From: Clitopilus passeckerianus
Taxonomy: Eukaryota > Basidiomycota > Agaricomycetes > Agaricales > Entolomataceae
Reading direction: 5' to 3'
Length of the DNA: 64,000 nucleotides
Assembly (NCBI GenBank): GCA_944990035.1
Contig: CALYLX010000140.1
Coordinates: forward strand, 124,001 to 188,000
The first letter of the stretch is position 1, and each line of letters opens with the position of its first letter. The notes under the pieces are model-generated. The model was not told the origin of the DNA. It did no database searches and was given only the letters and a program-made list of their open reading frames with translations. Both the position numbers and the translations under genes were made by a program. Below are positions 1 through 11,752 of this stretch, piece by piece.

Positions 1-291
1 TTGGACGGTCTCAGGTTTCACGAAAATTTTGTTCAAAAAAATTCTGTTCAATGTGTTGAGGTTATACCATGTGAGGGTGTGCAATGTACAGTGGCACTGG
101 AGTAGACCTTGGTGTTACCACGATGCTTGATGCCTTCGTGGGCAGATCGAATATTTACAGACATTTGCATTTGTTGGAATTTGCATTCACTGAACCAGTA
201 AAGGATCACACAAAACTACTAATAGTAATTTCGCCGCTACATATAATGAATTATTGAAAGTAACAAATCCTGATTCCGCGAACCACCCAAC

Positions 292-884
292 TCAAGGACC
301 ACGCTCAGGTGTTCCCTGGATATCCCAAGTCTTCGTCAATCCAGCATAATCCAACTTCAACCCCGGCTGAACCTTCTTATCTTCCTTCTTATAACACTTT
401 CCTCCAACCTTCAACCTATCCAACTCACCCTGCCTAATCCCCATCTGCCAGGGCTTCCGATCCTGGCTAAAAGGCAACTCAGCCGCAGTGTGAGATGCGA
501 AAAGCATCGCCCCAGGATATAACTTGTCCATTTTGTTCCCTGGGTTGGAAACCCAGGTTTTGGGGATGAGGGACCATGCTTTCTCGTCTGCAGTGATTTG
601 ACAGACATGTGTGCCGGTGATGGCGAATTGTTGAGCGAGGTCGGTGCTTTTCAAATAAGGGGGGAGAAAAAAGTCAGCGTAAGAAGACATTCTTGATTGA
701 AGCACGACCTACGTCGGCGATGTAGAACACTTGTCCAAGCTCGCCACCACTGCTAACGACGAGTTTGATTTTGTCCGAGGATGACACGGCTTGCTCGTCC
801 CTCAAGTTCTGGGATTGGGTTGGCGGCGACGAAGGTGCAAGTAGCGAGGGCGAGGAGGAGAGTGGTACACGTAGAGAGCAACAT
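292..884 (-). CDS. putative small secreted protein (two exons, unrecognised)
   Basis: The ATG at 884-882 opens a clear signal peptide: a Leu/Ala/Thr-rich core of about 20 residues ending near FVAANPIPELEG. A second open stretch (about 705-292) carries the rest, with blocks such as QFAITGTHVCQITADEKAW and a TGA stop at 294-292. The reading frames differ, so an intron is needed. A phase-0 join from the donor after codon 33 (about 785) to an acceptor near 707 keeps the frame open; an alternative intron ending at the run of pyrimidines near 650 does not fit the phase. Only two cysteines lie in the mature part. I do not recognise the family. Secretion is well supported by the leader; the function is unknown and the exon boundary is inferred. 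Confidence 0.4.
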
Positions 885-1838
885 GATCTTGAACGATGGA
901 GAATAGGTTTGGACGCTGGGAATCACAAGTGGGCGGAGTCAACTCGAATAGGCTGAGCCTGGTTCTGCTGCCTCAAAGCAAGCAACCTTAAATACGCAGA
1001 CCGTGGCTTCGGTACGCATTAGGTGTAGCCTGACACATGGATTCGAAGGCATGGACGCTGCTACGTGACCCGCAGTCGAAAGCATGGGTAAGGCGTAGCT
1101 TGAGGTAGCCAACGTTCAATAAAGAAGGCCTTCATGAAGCGTATCGCCCAATGATCTTTCGCCCAGCGGTTTCGGGGACACCTTCGTCGAGAACAATGGT
1201 CAAACAGGAAGGCAAATATGGTCCAATGACCCGTACGAAGGCGTTTGGAGGCGAGAATAGCCCCGAAGAAGCTGGGACCCGAAGCAAAGGAGTGGCGGGT
1301 TCAATGTTCGACGATGTTTGTTTGGGTCCATGGAAGCATCCGAGGACAAGTTGGATACTTTGCCAACCAATCGTAGTGTAACTAAGGCTTGAGTAATCAA
1401 TAAATAATAGTACAGGCATTTTGTTCGCATTAGTTTTGGAGATCCTAACAGGGGCCGTACATCAACAGTATATAAAATCGTACCGCACCTTCCCCCTTCC
1501 GTCAAAACGCACCACTCTTGAAGCTTGACAGCTCCTGAGCTGCTTGATGGATGGTGTCATCCATGATTCAAGAGGTGCCTCTAGCCATTCTTCAAAAACG
1601 TAGTAGATAGAAGGATGAAAGTAAGTAATTAATTAATCACCCCGCCGTGGATGGTATACAATATGGCCTTATTTGTCTCCACAGGGCCGTGAGAGGACGA
1701 CTCGGAAGGTTAATCCTACGGCTAAAAAAAAACCTTTAACGACCAAGAAAATCTCATGCATGCCTTCAAGTTCATTCTGTTCTGTATAATATTCTATTGT
1801 TCAGGGATATAACGAAGAAAAAGAGGCAAAATCGAAGT
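885..1838. other. intergenic, no supported gene
   Basis: Only short overlapping open frames on both strands (about 1132-1505) with no start context, splice logic or recognisable motif. Probably the promoter side of the secreted-protein gene on its left and spacer before the tRNA. Confidence 0.5.
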
Positions 1839-1925
1839 AGCCCATCGCGAGGGTCGAACTCGCAGCCTTCAGATGCCCTCCTCGATGTAAGAGTCTGACG
1901 CTCTATCCGATTGAGCTAGGCGGGC
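1839..1925 (-). tRNA. tRNA-Lys(CTT) with a 13 nt intron
   Basis: Read on the minus strand, the cloverleaf is complete: acceptor strand GCCCGCC, TA at 8-9, D-stem GCTC/GAGC, anticodon stem TCAGA/TCTGA, loop CTCTTA interrupted before its last A, and T-arm GCGAG-TTCGACC-CTCGC. The anticodon is CTT (Lys). The 13 nt between loop positions 37 and 38 fits the usual place of nuclear tRNA introns removed by the tRNA splicing endonuclease. The 3' acceptor strand GATGGGC leaves a C-A mismatch at the sixth pair, which the second copy (45019-45108) does not have. A-box and B-box promoters are internal to the D and T arms. Confidence 0.93.
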
Positions 1926-2446
1926 TTCGGCAACGAGTCGCCGAGGCCGAGTGCGGACTGCGCCACGGTTCAAACTTGGCCTCCGTAGCGTAGCCATTGC
2001 TGGTGTCGATCAAGATGCGCCACTTGCATCATTCAATCGCTCGAACGTCTCCTCAAGGCTCACTCGCGTTGTGGCACTCTCTGCAATTCGCGTACTCATA
2101 ATATACAGAATTATAGTAGGCCGAGCTTGGACACGTTGGTATTAGTCAAATGGACACTTCTGAACATCGAAAGCACGTTCAACCTTACCTGACGACGGCC
2201 CCGTACTGTCCGATCCTCGTATCTCTCCACATTCCCTTCTCCACTTTGCGCGACATATCTATCCACAAAGAATGAAATTAATATCCTCCTTTGAACACCT
2301 CCCTCACCATTGTCACTATCAATGACCTCTCCTCCTCCGATGATGTCATAGCTGACCCATTCGCTGGCCTCATATAAAGACAACACCCCGCAAAATCAGT
2401 CCCCAATAATATCAGACCCAATTCGAATACCCCTCCAAGTACCACA
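1926..2446. promoter_or_regulatory. upstream region of the coiled-coil gene
   Basis: 521 bp between the tRNA and the next start codon. A TATA-like CATATAAAG lies at about 2370-2378, roughly 70 bp upstream of the ATG at 2447. This is a plausible core promoter; no other sites are identifiable by eye. Confidence 0.4.
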
Positions 2447-3093
2447 ATGAACCCGAACTATGCCCAGGGTCATCAGAACTCCCTTACCCCCGAAACGATC
2501 AAACGGATTGAGAAAGACATCCAGAAGGAGGAAAAGACGGAGGCGGCCCGAGTACAGCATGCTATGAAAGACTTGCAACACGCCACCAAATCGGAGAACA
2601 AAGCTACTAAGGCCGGTAATTCTTGTTACTGAGTTCGGGTTGGGATACTGAGCAGCGTGTACAGGCGATTGACAGAGCGGAACATGCTCTTGAGAAGGCG
2701 GAGAAGAAGGAACATAAGGCCATGACAGCTCAGAATAAAGCTATTCACAACCATGATGTCGCCGTCTCAAATGCAAGCGACGCTGCAAAGAAGGTTGAGG
2801 TGGGTTACCTTATTGTAACCTTATTGCATACAGGTGCGTTAACCCTCAATTCACAGCTAACGAAACAACGAGAGGCCAAACTCGCCCATGACCTGGCCGC
2901 TCGACAGACTCAGGTTGAAGCTCTGGAACGGGACCAGAAACTTCACCAGCAACAGCGAGAAGCCAAGCTAGCAGCACTCAAGAATGATACTCCTCCAACT
3001 TCAAGTCCGACTAGCCCTGCTGGCCAGACCGCCCGTATGAATGGGCCTGCGACGAATGGAATTCCAAATGCGATGGCTGGCATGGCAGCCTAA
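2447..3093 (+). CDS. coiled-coil protein resembling basidiomycete Ncp1-like proteins
   Basis: The start at 2447 gives MNPNYAQGHQNSLTPE, then an almost continuous charged helix rich in Lys, Glu, Ala and Gln (for example ALEKAEKKEHKAMTAQ), ending in a Pro/Ser/Thr-rich tail. Exon 2 to exon 3 splices cleanly: GTGGGT donor after GTTGAG (about 2800), CACAG acceptor at about 2857, in frame. The first intron (about 2615-2664) has a GTAATT donor and a TACAG acceptor, but that pair leaves the frames one base out of register, so the exact first junction is unresolved. From memory, the pattern of His-Ala-Lys heptads resembles agaricomycete proteins labelled DNA-binding protein Ncp1. That label is weakly founded; a coiled-coil structural role is all the sequence shows. 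Confidence 0.6.
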
Positions 3094-3788
3094 AGTAGTA
3101 CCCTACATCCAACAGGACTGTACGTTAGTAAGAGTAGATACCCTATGAAGGATTTTAGCGGGCAATTATCAGTACCCATCTGAGCCTTTCACAGTTAAAA
3201 CGCTTCGTCCCATTTTGGGTTCTGCACTGTCTCCCTTATCGGGCCAATATTTCAGACAGACAGTTCGACAAGTCTACTTTTTCACCATTCCTAGTTTGAG
3301 GGCAAGAGAATGGTGTTTAATGGGACAAAAAGATTCAACTTTGAAATTCCCCATTATCATTCCCTTCCGCGATTTCTACCCAGGTGATAATGTAGTCATA
3401 AGCATGATTGAATCTGTTCAACTCTCGACCCCGTGGAATATTTGATCCCTCCGTTAGCGTATCTAGAGGAACATAGCCTTCTACATACTGTGTGATTAAA
3501 TCATGTTCATGAAAATCACGATGGTTCGTCCCTTGATGCAACTCAAATAAAATGAAGCACATTGCTTGTCATGCTTCAAGTGCCTCCTTGTGAAATCGAC
3601 CTTCTTTCCTATACAGGGGATAGATCGGCGAACGAAGGGATCAAACTAAATAGTTTACAATGGTAAATAAGCTAAGCCTAGAAATGCCTGGGATGGAAGG
3701 AGGCCAACTGGTCTGCGCATATATATATCGTACAGCTAGGTGCGATCTGCTGTGTATCGTGTGTTCGTGGTTTTGAGCCATAAAAACA
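3094..3788. other. intergenic between convergent genes
   Basis: 695 bp between the 3' end of the coiled-coil gene and the 3' end of the zinc-finger gene. It contains AT-rich stretches (for example an alternating TA run near 3720) consistent with 3' UTRs and polyadenylation regions. No gene is supported. Confidence 0.5.
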
Positions 3789-4558
3789 TCATACGAGCGA
3801 CGCTGGTGTCAAGCAGTTTCGATGCTTGGTTCCACGATGGCGGTTCAGTACGTGTTTAGTCCCAAAGGTCTGACCACATATATCGCAGCTGTACGGCCTA
3901 ATGCCGAAATGCGCGTTCGCGTGGTCTGGATTATCATATTGAGCATAATAACAAACGATTGAAAATGAAATCCTACACTCACTTGATAGATTCTTTCTCC
4001 TTGTAAAAGAAACACCGCAATACTCACAGAAGTACAATTTGGCCTGTGAGGCAGGTTTTCGACGCCAATGTGCAGCATGAATTACATTTATTGAGGCCAC
4101 TTCTGTTCGATAGCTTATGGGCGGTTCTTCGCTCTCATAATAGAAGCTGTATTTTTCGAAGCCACCGGAACCCTTGGGTTCGTCGAGCGAAATGATCCCT
4201 GGCGAGCCAATTGCTGTGGATGAACCTGCTGAACCACCGTAGCTCAGCTCAGATGCGGAGAGTACGTAGTCGGAAGCAAGGCTGGATGGGGAATAGGTTG
4301 CGACTGCTAATTCGTCTCCGTAGTACCACGGAGTGTGGAGTGGTTCAGGAGAAATAAATTGCGCTATGCCTAATAATGACCTTTTAATACGAAATCACGT
4401 TGGTTTGGTGCATTAATCTCACCATTCACGAGGACCGAGCGATATTTTGCCTGCACTAGCTTAAGCAAATCAGGGGGGGATGGCACCCCGATTGATCCCT
4501 AAGAAATTGTGTTCAGTCTAAAGGCATAGTCAATCTAGACTCAGCGCACCTCAGCCAT
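3789..4558 (-). CDS. C2H2 zinc-finger protein, two C-terminal fingers
   Basis: Four exons (4558-4550, 4498-4423, 4369-3983, 3925-3789) join in frame to 202 residues. The first exon is only 9 nt (ATGGCTGAG). Introns are 51, 53 and 57 nt with GT-AG ends. The last intron splits the first finger: splicing restores C-EY-C, twelve residues, H-ANA-H, an exact C-x2-C-x12-H-x3-H finger. The second finger is CDICGQTF...HRGTKH (C-x2-C-x12-H-x4-H type). The first 110 or so residues are Ser/Gly/Tyr-rich and look disordered. Two tandem C2H2 fingers at the C-terminus are typical of fungal sequence-specific DNA-binding regulators, so a nuclear transcription factor is likely; the target is unknown. It is convergent with the coiled-coil gene. 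Confidence 0.82.
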
Positions 4559-4685
4559 CGCTGAACACCATATCTTATCGTGCGTAATGGCTATCTTCGC
4601 TTCCTTGTGCTAAGTTATCTATCTTGTCAATTGGAAAGGGGGGAGGTATCGTCGAGCCCACCTACCTGATCAAGAAGAAAATTAT

Positions 4686-6487
4686 TCAGGGCGTCCGAAG
4701 GGTGAGAAATCTACGCAAATAATGTTCAGCGGTTCTCGACATGTTGTAAAGGGCAGAACCTACTTTCGATGGAATCGAATTATCGAAGAAAACAGCGGTG
4801 GTAGTTTGTTCTTTTGCCTTGCCCGTATTGCGAGGTCCCGAAGCTGTGGCAGGCCCGCGTGACAAGCCAAAGTAATTGGCGAACCCCCCGGCATTCGTCC
4901 CGAAAGGAACGTAGTGACTCTTCGTGAGCGACCCTGACGTTGAATTATGAATTGGTGATATTTTAACTTTCCTAAACATTGAGGCCCAAACTCCTTCTGG
5001 CAACGCCATCCTGAAGCCACGGATGAAGGTACATTGATTCTGTTTGGGTATATCGAACTCCACATCGAGGTTGTCAATGGCAGAGCCTTGTTTTGTAGCT
5101 GCGAAGCCAGAAGTACTCCAAGAATATACATGTCGCCGGCTTTGACTGACATCGAGTCGTTCGGATCTCGCAAAGGTCAAGGGAAACGTCCCTCGACCTC
5201 GCACACCCGAAAATGCTCCTGTTCCCCAAGAGCTTGTCTTATCGACTCCAGTCACGAGATATAGTTCGCCGTTGGCAAGACTAAGACCAAGGCCCCCTGA
5301 GCGGCGTGGTGTGTTGATGAACTTGTACCAATCTTCGGCGTATTGGCCTGCATAATCTTCAAAGTCCCCGATTGTCCTCAAGTCATGGTGTGAGCCCCCT
5401 TCAGGGAACATGAGAAGAGCGCCCTCCGACTCAGATGCCTCAAAGGTAAATTCAGAACGAGTTTGCTTGGATACTCTAGACCTCAAAACTTGATCAACAT
5501 CATATCCATGATCGATGTAGAATTAGCCTCACGATGTCCTAATATCGCGGAGAGATCCATTGAGGACGACGTCGCCTGGTTTCCACCAATCAGGATGCGT
5601 TCTCACATCCTCAGAGTAATCTACGGTGGGATCGATTGGCTGGAAACCTGCTGGCACCCGGTTTTGGTTAATAGGATCATCGGCAGGACGACAAATACTG
5701 AAGAAAAAGTCGAATTCTCCGTCGGCGGTGATCGCGCCTATGTCGCCTATGCTGGCGCCAATGTTTCTGTAGCTCTCCGGGAGGTTGCTGGGTGGTTGAG
5801 GTATCCAGAGAGGCCAGCCCAACCGTTTAGGGAGGAGAAGCCTTGCATATACTTCACTGTCATGCTCAGCCTCCCTCTCTATGTGCAGATCACGCTGTAG
5901 GGGGATTGGATTTCCAAATAGCAGCTCATTTACGTTGGTTCAGGCTTACCGCGATGGAAACTCCGGCTTCATGTTGTGATTCTATCTGTTGGTTTCACCA
6001 GTGTGAACATGTGATGCTGGTATGGGAATGTACGATAAGTGTCGTACCTGAAGATGGGCTAACTCTGGAGGCAAAACCAAATCTACGGGCAGGCCCTTAG
6101 CTTGGCGAGTATATAGACTTAGGATGCGTAACGATTACCAGAACGAAGGGATAAGTTGACGGCGGGGTTGATATTGACTACACTTTCGCCAGCGCTTGTA
6201 ATGATATTTTCTCCTGCAACACACACTTCAGACGCTGCAGCGAAGATCGTTGATCTGTATTTCAAAGTTAACAAGATATGGAGGGTTCCTAAGGAACAGT
6301 GAGCGCACTTTTGTGACAGGGCGGGCCCTCGGTCCACTTCACTCGCATGTGCCGGAGAGTTAGACGGGCATGGGGGACAAGATGGATGACTAGGTTTTAC
6401 AGCTCCTCGTTCGTCAGGCCTTGGGACCTCAACGAAATCTTGGCTGCTTGAGGGGTATTCGAGACTGCCTCTGGGAAGGTCTGGCAT
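4686..6487 (-). CDS. conserved agaricomycete protein of unknown function
   Basis: Multi-exon minus-strand gene. The start at 6487 gives MPDLPRGSLEYPSSS. An in-frame 54 nt intron (GTGCGC...AATACAG) probably lies near 6270. A short second intron ends near 6080. The following small exons read LPVDLVLPPELAHLQ and ARDLHIEREAEHDSEVYARL. The core exon (about 5843-5529) reads SIGDIGAITADGEFDFFF and GWPLWIPQP, and a GTGAGG...TTGAG intron (about 5530-5480) leads to the large last exon ending at 4686. I recognise the GWPLW / SIGD.G.I...G.FDF pattern as recurrent in agaricomycete genomes, always unannotated. There is no signal peptide and no catalytic motif I know. The core is well supported; the join of the first exon needs a short (about 38 nt) intron and is tentative. 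Confidence 0.65.
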
Positions 6488-7351
6488 GGAAGTACCTAAC
6501 TTGATTTACCCCTCCAGTTCACAGGAAGCCATGTATATACCCTCAGGTCATTTTCACACCTTTTCTGCCGCAACTGGGAATCCGGTGCCAGCATGGCGCT
6601 TAACATACCCGAAGTGGAAGATCCCAATGATGCACGCAATCATTAGTTGGCACGCTAGTGGAGTTGTGTTCACAGGTAAAACACTGCTTTACAAAACGGG
6701 GGGAGCTCACCAGCCAGCATCCTTCCCAGTAGCCACAATCTGGGCGAACAACCGGCAGAAACGTATGCTCATGAGGAACGGTGTAGGTTGTAACTGCATT
6801 CGAAAGGGAGCGTGAATCTGAGTGTGGCATGAGGTGAAGCTCCTTTATCAAGCCTCGTTTGGGTCACAGGATGAGAGGCACAGCCAAGGGCGCTTGTATT
6901 TTCCATGACTATAGCCTGGCCCACGGGGTTTTGCGCGATGAAAGCATTGTCCGCAATGCTCAGGACAGGATGGTGCTGCCTGATTCTGACTAGGGATGAC
7001 AAGAAGGCACAGTTATTCTATCGTTACGGGGAGCTGGTCGATGGGCGATCTTCGTAAAGTCTGGCGAGAACAACAGAGAATGATTTGCGAGTATTTGATA
7101 TCATGTTTAGAAAGTTGATCACAAGCTGGAAGTAAGCCCGTACGGATATATAGGTTTTGCACTATGTTCATCAAATCGCAACCGAAGTTGGTATATTAGA
7201 GGTGTTTTAGCACACAAGATAGAAAATACATCCTGACAACAACAATCAGCAATGGAACGCGAATAGCAGCAATAGGGGTTCACCTCAACAATAAATACAA
7301 ATAAAGGGTAATCTCCCTCAGTGAACCCAGGCCTGCCAGATCGTCCTCCTC
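6488..7351. other. intergenic, short open frames only
   Basis: Minus-strand open frames at about 6600-6851 and 6769-7002 have no leader, splice pattern or recognisable motif, and overlap each other in different frames. Could be an unrecognised small gene or the 5' region of the orphan gene on the left. The right part is the 3' flank of the SIR2 gene. Confidence 0.4.
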
Positions 7352-10003
7352 CTACTGTGACCCACTCTTTGCTCTCTTCAACGCTCTTTCTTCTCGACTA
7401 GACGTCCTCTCCACACTGCCGTCGCTCCCATCCCCGTCGGTAGCAGTACGTTTCTTCCTCCCAATGTCGCTGTCACTCCTCAGTACAGTGGGTGCTGAGC
7501 CAGTGGCAACAGGTGTCGTCGTGCCGGAAGGAGTTGCTGAAGGCGGGACGGATGTAGGCGCGGAGGTAGGCGCGGAAGGTGAAGGCGTTGGGATGCACAG
7601 TGTTCGACGGAAGTCCTTCAGCCATTTGCCTCCATCTGCCCCTTCAAACAGGTAGACATGGCTACGGAGGATGGGAACTATCAGCCTTCAACATCGAGGG
7701 GATTTCCCAGGTATACTGACCTTTCACCAACCCTTTCCGGCGGAGCTATCAGTTTCACAATCTCCGGTGTCTTCTGCTGATCCTTTCTGCTCTCCCGAAC
7801 CAAGTGTTCCCTTCCATTCGCCGGGAGAGGTGACGGTTCAGGAGCAGGAGGAAGTTCCCAGTCGAGTTTTGAGCAGAGATACTGGATTATGTCGTCGGCG
7901 TTTCCGAGAAGCGTTATATCAGGATTGATGTGTTTAATCGGTGTTTTATTGATGAGGATCTGGTTCGCACAAAATTAGTAGGGAAAACGTTTGGATAGGC
8001 GACGACTCCAACCTGGGGAACAGAATGCGGCAAATGTGCTGAGAACGACGCCGGGCAGTAGTGAGTTTACGAAGAGAGGAATCAGTCATGACCACATACA
8101 GAGTATATCCGCGACTGGTGCCACCTTCAACGACGTTCCAATTACCAGTAAAAGATCAACCAGTTCCCTATCTTCCGCGAGAGAATTGTCAAAATCGTCC
8201 GTCAACTTTTCTCCGAAGAAAGTGATGTCAGGCTGAGAAAACGCATGAGTAACAACGCAAAGATTATGAGGATGGTCCCCACCTTCATGATTCCAGGAGG
8301 ATACGCAGGTCCATCACTAGGATCCTCATCCTCGCTATCCCATGCCCCCTTCGCCTTCTTTTTCCCCCTTTTCTTCGCCAATTCCTTTTCTCGCTTCTTC
8401 TTCGCCAACTCATATTCGACCCCACAGACGGGACATATGGCCACCTTCTGCCTCATGATGTCCGCTTCGATCTCTCGTCCAGATACTTTGCGTTTGCATT
8501 GAAGGCAGGAAGCGGTGGCAAAGGATCCGTGACATTGGAGGACTTTATGAACGCCTGCCAAAGTCTCAAGGGTATCGATATTTTGGGTATAATTCTGGTG
8601 ATGTGGGAGTTAGAAGATCCATTGTAGAAGTCAACCAAGGATGGCCACATACGCGGAGAAGCTGCAAAGAGAGGTTGGTAAGTGGAGTATTTTAAGAATT
8701 AAAAATCAAGTACCTGGTTTCTATCTTCCATTAATCTGATAAACCGATGGCAGGGGGACGGTTTGAAGTTCGAGGGGTATATTTGGCTACCAGTAACGTC
8801 AGAGTCTGCTCAGGTTATTAGATCCCAGCCTACGAACCTAGCGAATGAGTAAAATACTGGGAACAGCACCGAACGTTAGAGCGAATCCTTTATGGTAGAC
8901 GGTCACAGTAATTTACCAGCAGGATTTTCCCGAAAATAGTTGATATCGAACCTGGAGCAATACCCTTCAGCCGGTGGAAATAATACATGACAGTCCTTAC
9001 ATCTGTTGGGGATCGTCCAAGTCGTATTCCCCTCGTTCTTTTAGGGTTGCGTATAGGCCGTCCTTTGAACGGAAGTCAGGTATTCCGCAGGATACACCTA
9101 ATGAAAAGTCTTAGTATTCTGGAGGCTTGAAAAAGGCGTATACACACTGATACCAGCGCCTGTAAGAATAAGTATGCGTTTGGAGCTTCGTATTAGGTTG
9201 AGAGCATCGTCAACGGTGTTGTATTGCGGTAGTTTCTCTCGTAACCGTAGTCTGCCCAAAAGCGTTAGTTTTTTGCATCTATTGGATAAATGGAAGGAGA
9301 AAAGCTTACTCTCGCGACATAGCAACCTTCAGGAAATACATCAAAGTACCAGGCCTTTTTCGCTGCAGGTCTGGATGCTGGGTGAAAATCAGCACAAGAG
9401 GGAGCTCAAGATGATTGGCACGAACCAGTGTGACTCCGAATGCTCGAAGGAGCCTTAGAATAGGGATACGCCGCTGAAGGACATATTCATTTACGAATGC
9501 CGACATGCCTAAAGATATTCCGGTGAGCAGGCAAGCCGAGAGGTCTCGATCGTTTTACGGCTGGGTACTGACCTCGCTCTTTCAGGTATCCCATCATATG
9601 CTTAATCTCCTGGTCTGTCCAAGCCTCACCCTCTGTGAAGAAAACGTTAGTTCAGAAACCTCACTCGCGTTTTGGTGGACGGGAGAGTACCCGATTCTGG
9701 AATGTTGAATATTGCGGAGAGATCAACCTCGTCGCCATAATTTTCGGCGTGGTTCTCTTCATAGTCGCTTTCATCCTCATCTTCAAGAGAGACTTCAACG
9801 ATTTCTTCGTCCTCCCCGTCTTCACCGCTACCAGAAGGTAGAGCCTGTATGAGATCTTCCAACGTATCCTGGTCTATGTCCACATCTTCGGACGCCTCTA
9901 GGAACGCGCGTACTTGCATCATCAGAATTTGCTTGGCCAGGTCATTGGTCTTGTCTGCTGTTGCACCCGACGGTCCCGCATTGGGTGCTGGGGTATTAAC
10001 CAT
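7352..10003 (-). CDS. SIR2-class NAD-dependent histone deacetylase
   Basis: About 630 residues from 15 exons; all 14 small introns splice in frame by hand. The start at 10003 ([10 protein letters not shown]) opens an acidic N-terminus. A helical region ([18 protein letters not shown]) precedes the Sir2 core. The core shows GAGIS (split by an intron near 9146), [18 protein letters not shown], the catalytic His in QCHGSF, and a zinc ribbon CLQC...CPVC. A Lys-rich insert follows the second CxxC pair, then PDITFFGE and IGTSLKVAP. The Ser/Thr/Pro-rich tail ends with a basic patch and TAG at 7354-7352. The large N-terminal extension and helical prefix match the Sir2/Hst1/SIRT1 subgroup rather than the short sirtuins. 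Expected role: NAD-dependent removal of acetyl groups from histone tails in the nucleus, in silencing. All hallmark residues are present. Confidence 0.93.
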
Positions 10004-10844
10004 GCTGGAAATCACGAAGTCACCACTGGTGCAGGTCTGTATAAAGTGATGTCAGGGGGGCAAAAAGCACTTTATATTCATTTCTCTTACTACTCAATTG
10101 CGACTCCGAAATACAGAACAGAGCTTTTAGCAGAAGAGTGTTCTCTCGTACAAGATCTTGCCCGAACTCGTCACGGTCGCGTTGTCGCGCCGCGCCCTCC
10201 ATTGAATGTGCATTTGCCTACGTAATCCGTGCCCACGATAGCCTCCTCACATCTGGTCCAGGCCTAGGGTTTGCAGGGAATTGCAGAGACCAATTTTCCG
10301 GGCCGAACAACCGCGACGGACAGTTTGAAAAAATCGGTAGCCCAAGGAAGGATTAAATTGAAGTAAGATAAGAAATAAGCCAGGAGATACTGCCTAGGAC
10401 GACATCAGGACTGTGCGGGATGTCGGAGGTATATCTTCGCGAATGATCATTTGCGAATAGCGATCAAATTTTCGACTCCGTCCTTTCACCAAGGGAATCG
10501 CAATTCATACTTAGACCTCCTACTTTTGCACAACTTCCACCCTCAAAATGTCCCACTATTGATTCCCCTTATGAAGAGGCGCACCTGGCTTAACTCTCAC
10601 GATTATCTCCCTTTCAGCCACAGCCACCAAAAGAGCAAGTCGCTTCAGCCAAATGTGTCACCCTTGATTTCGGTTCTCCAGAACCAACTTGTCATAGAAC
10701 ATTGCCTATGTATCTTATCGCCGACATGACGTCGAAAATTTCCTAGAGAACCCTTCTTATTTGCTCATTGGTTAACCCCGAATTCGTGGGGAGAATAGAT
10801 ATATAACAACTCGACCACCACCCCATTTCTCGTCGACCACCACC
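10004..10844. promoter_or_regulatory. divergent upstream region of SIR2 and the next gene
   Basis: 841 bp between divergently transcribed genes. A minus-strand frame at 10202-10020 (MEGAARQRDRDEFGQD...) could be an upstream exon or small gene but shows no recognisable domain; it may just be 5' UTR. A TATA-like GATATATAAC sits near 10797-10806, about 40 bp before the plus-strand ATG at 10845. Confidence 0.4.
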
Positions 10845-11752
10845 ATGACTACTCGAGCATTCTTTTCGTACAGCCCAAAGACCACAAGCATCAGCGTAAG
10901 TTGGGTACTTCCACTCCTTCTCGAATGTAGGCTGACTAGGGCGTTTGCTGTAATTCAGTACCCATGGCCTCCGGAGGTTTCCGGCATCGAACGTATTGCC
11001 CTCTCAGCTCAGGGGGATCTTCAACGCGTCTTGAGGTCAATTCTATGCACCATTCTTACCCTTAACGTTATTAATACGCTCATCCTTCCCTAATTAGCGC
11101 GTTTTTCGCCCGTCCTATATCCATTGCCCTCGTCTACTCCAACACTTTCACCCACCCGGCCCCGGACCACCCAGGCATTCCCCTCACCCTGCCCAATCCT
11201 GCTGCAGTCGCATCTGCCTCACCAGAAACACCAATCACCCAAACTCGACAGGTCCACCTTCAATGCTCGGGTAAAATCGTCTGCACCGCGACCTCGACCA
11301 TCCACATCACGTCACCTGAAGTCGCACACCTCTTCCTCGAGGAAAAGTACGCAATCGGGCAAATGTTCATCCGTCTTGGGAAGGTTCCAGCTTTCGAGCT
11401 GTTCAGCGTCGGACTGGGACCCCTCAATGGGGAGGCCAAGGCGGAGAATCCAGACCAGCTCTGGCGGAAGTACAGGCTATTCATTCATCACTTCGAATGC
11501 GAGATTCTCGAGGTCTTCCCCTCGAGAAACATGTTCGTTGGAGGCGCAGAATGGCTAGACGACAAGGAGTGGGAGCACCAAGAGTTTGGACTTGGGAGCT
11601 CGACGATGTCCAATGTCATGCACGTCATGCCTCGGCAAAGGATAACTTCAGAAAGAGTTCTACTTGGAGCTCTTGCGTCCTGTCTCCTAATGACGTTGAT
11701 TTACGAGGTTTCTAGATACACTACCAGTTCTCTATATTCTTGCCCTATATAG
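10845..11752 (+). CDS. conserved hypothetical protein, possible chorismate-lyase-like fold
   Basis: Three exons (10845-10895, 10959-11035, 11098-11752) give 260 residues. The introns have CTGAC/CTTAAC branch points. Conserved-looking blocks are GDLQRVLSAFFARPI, RQVHLQCSGKIVCTATST and IGQMFIRLGKVPAFEL, then a C-terminal stretch with EVFPSRNMF. A hydrophobic segment close to the C-terminus (LLGALASCLLMTLIYEV) could be a tail anchor. I know similar proteins from other agaricomycetes only as unannotated. The order of an arginine-led strand, a short hydrophobic strand and an Ile-Gly motif recalls the chorismate lyase/UTRA fold, but this is a weak impression and no active-site set can be assigned. 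Confidence 0.7.

Noticed and set aside
3215..3562. Short frames on both strands between the coiled-coil and zinc-finger genes
   Set aside because: Overlapping antisense frames in a convergent 3' UTR region without any coding signal.
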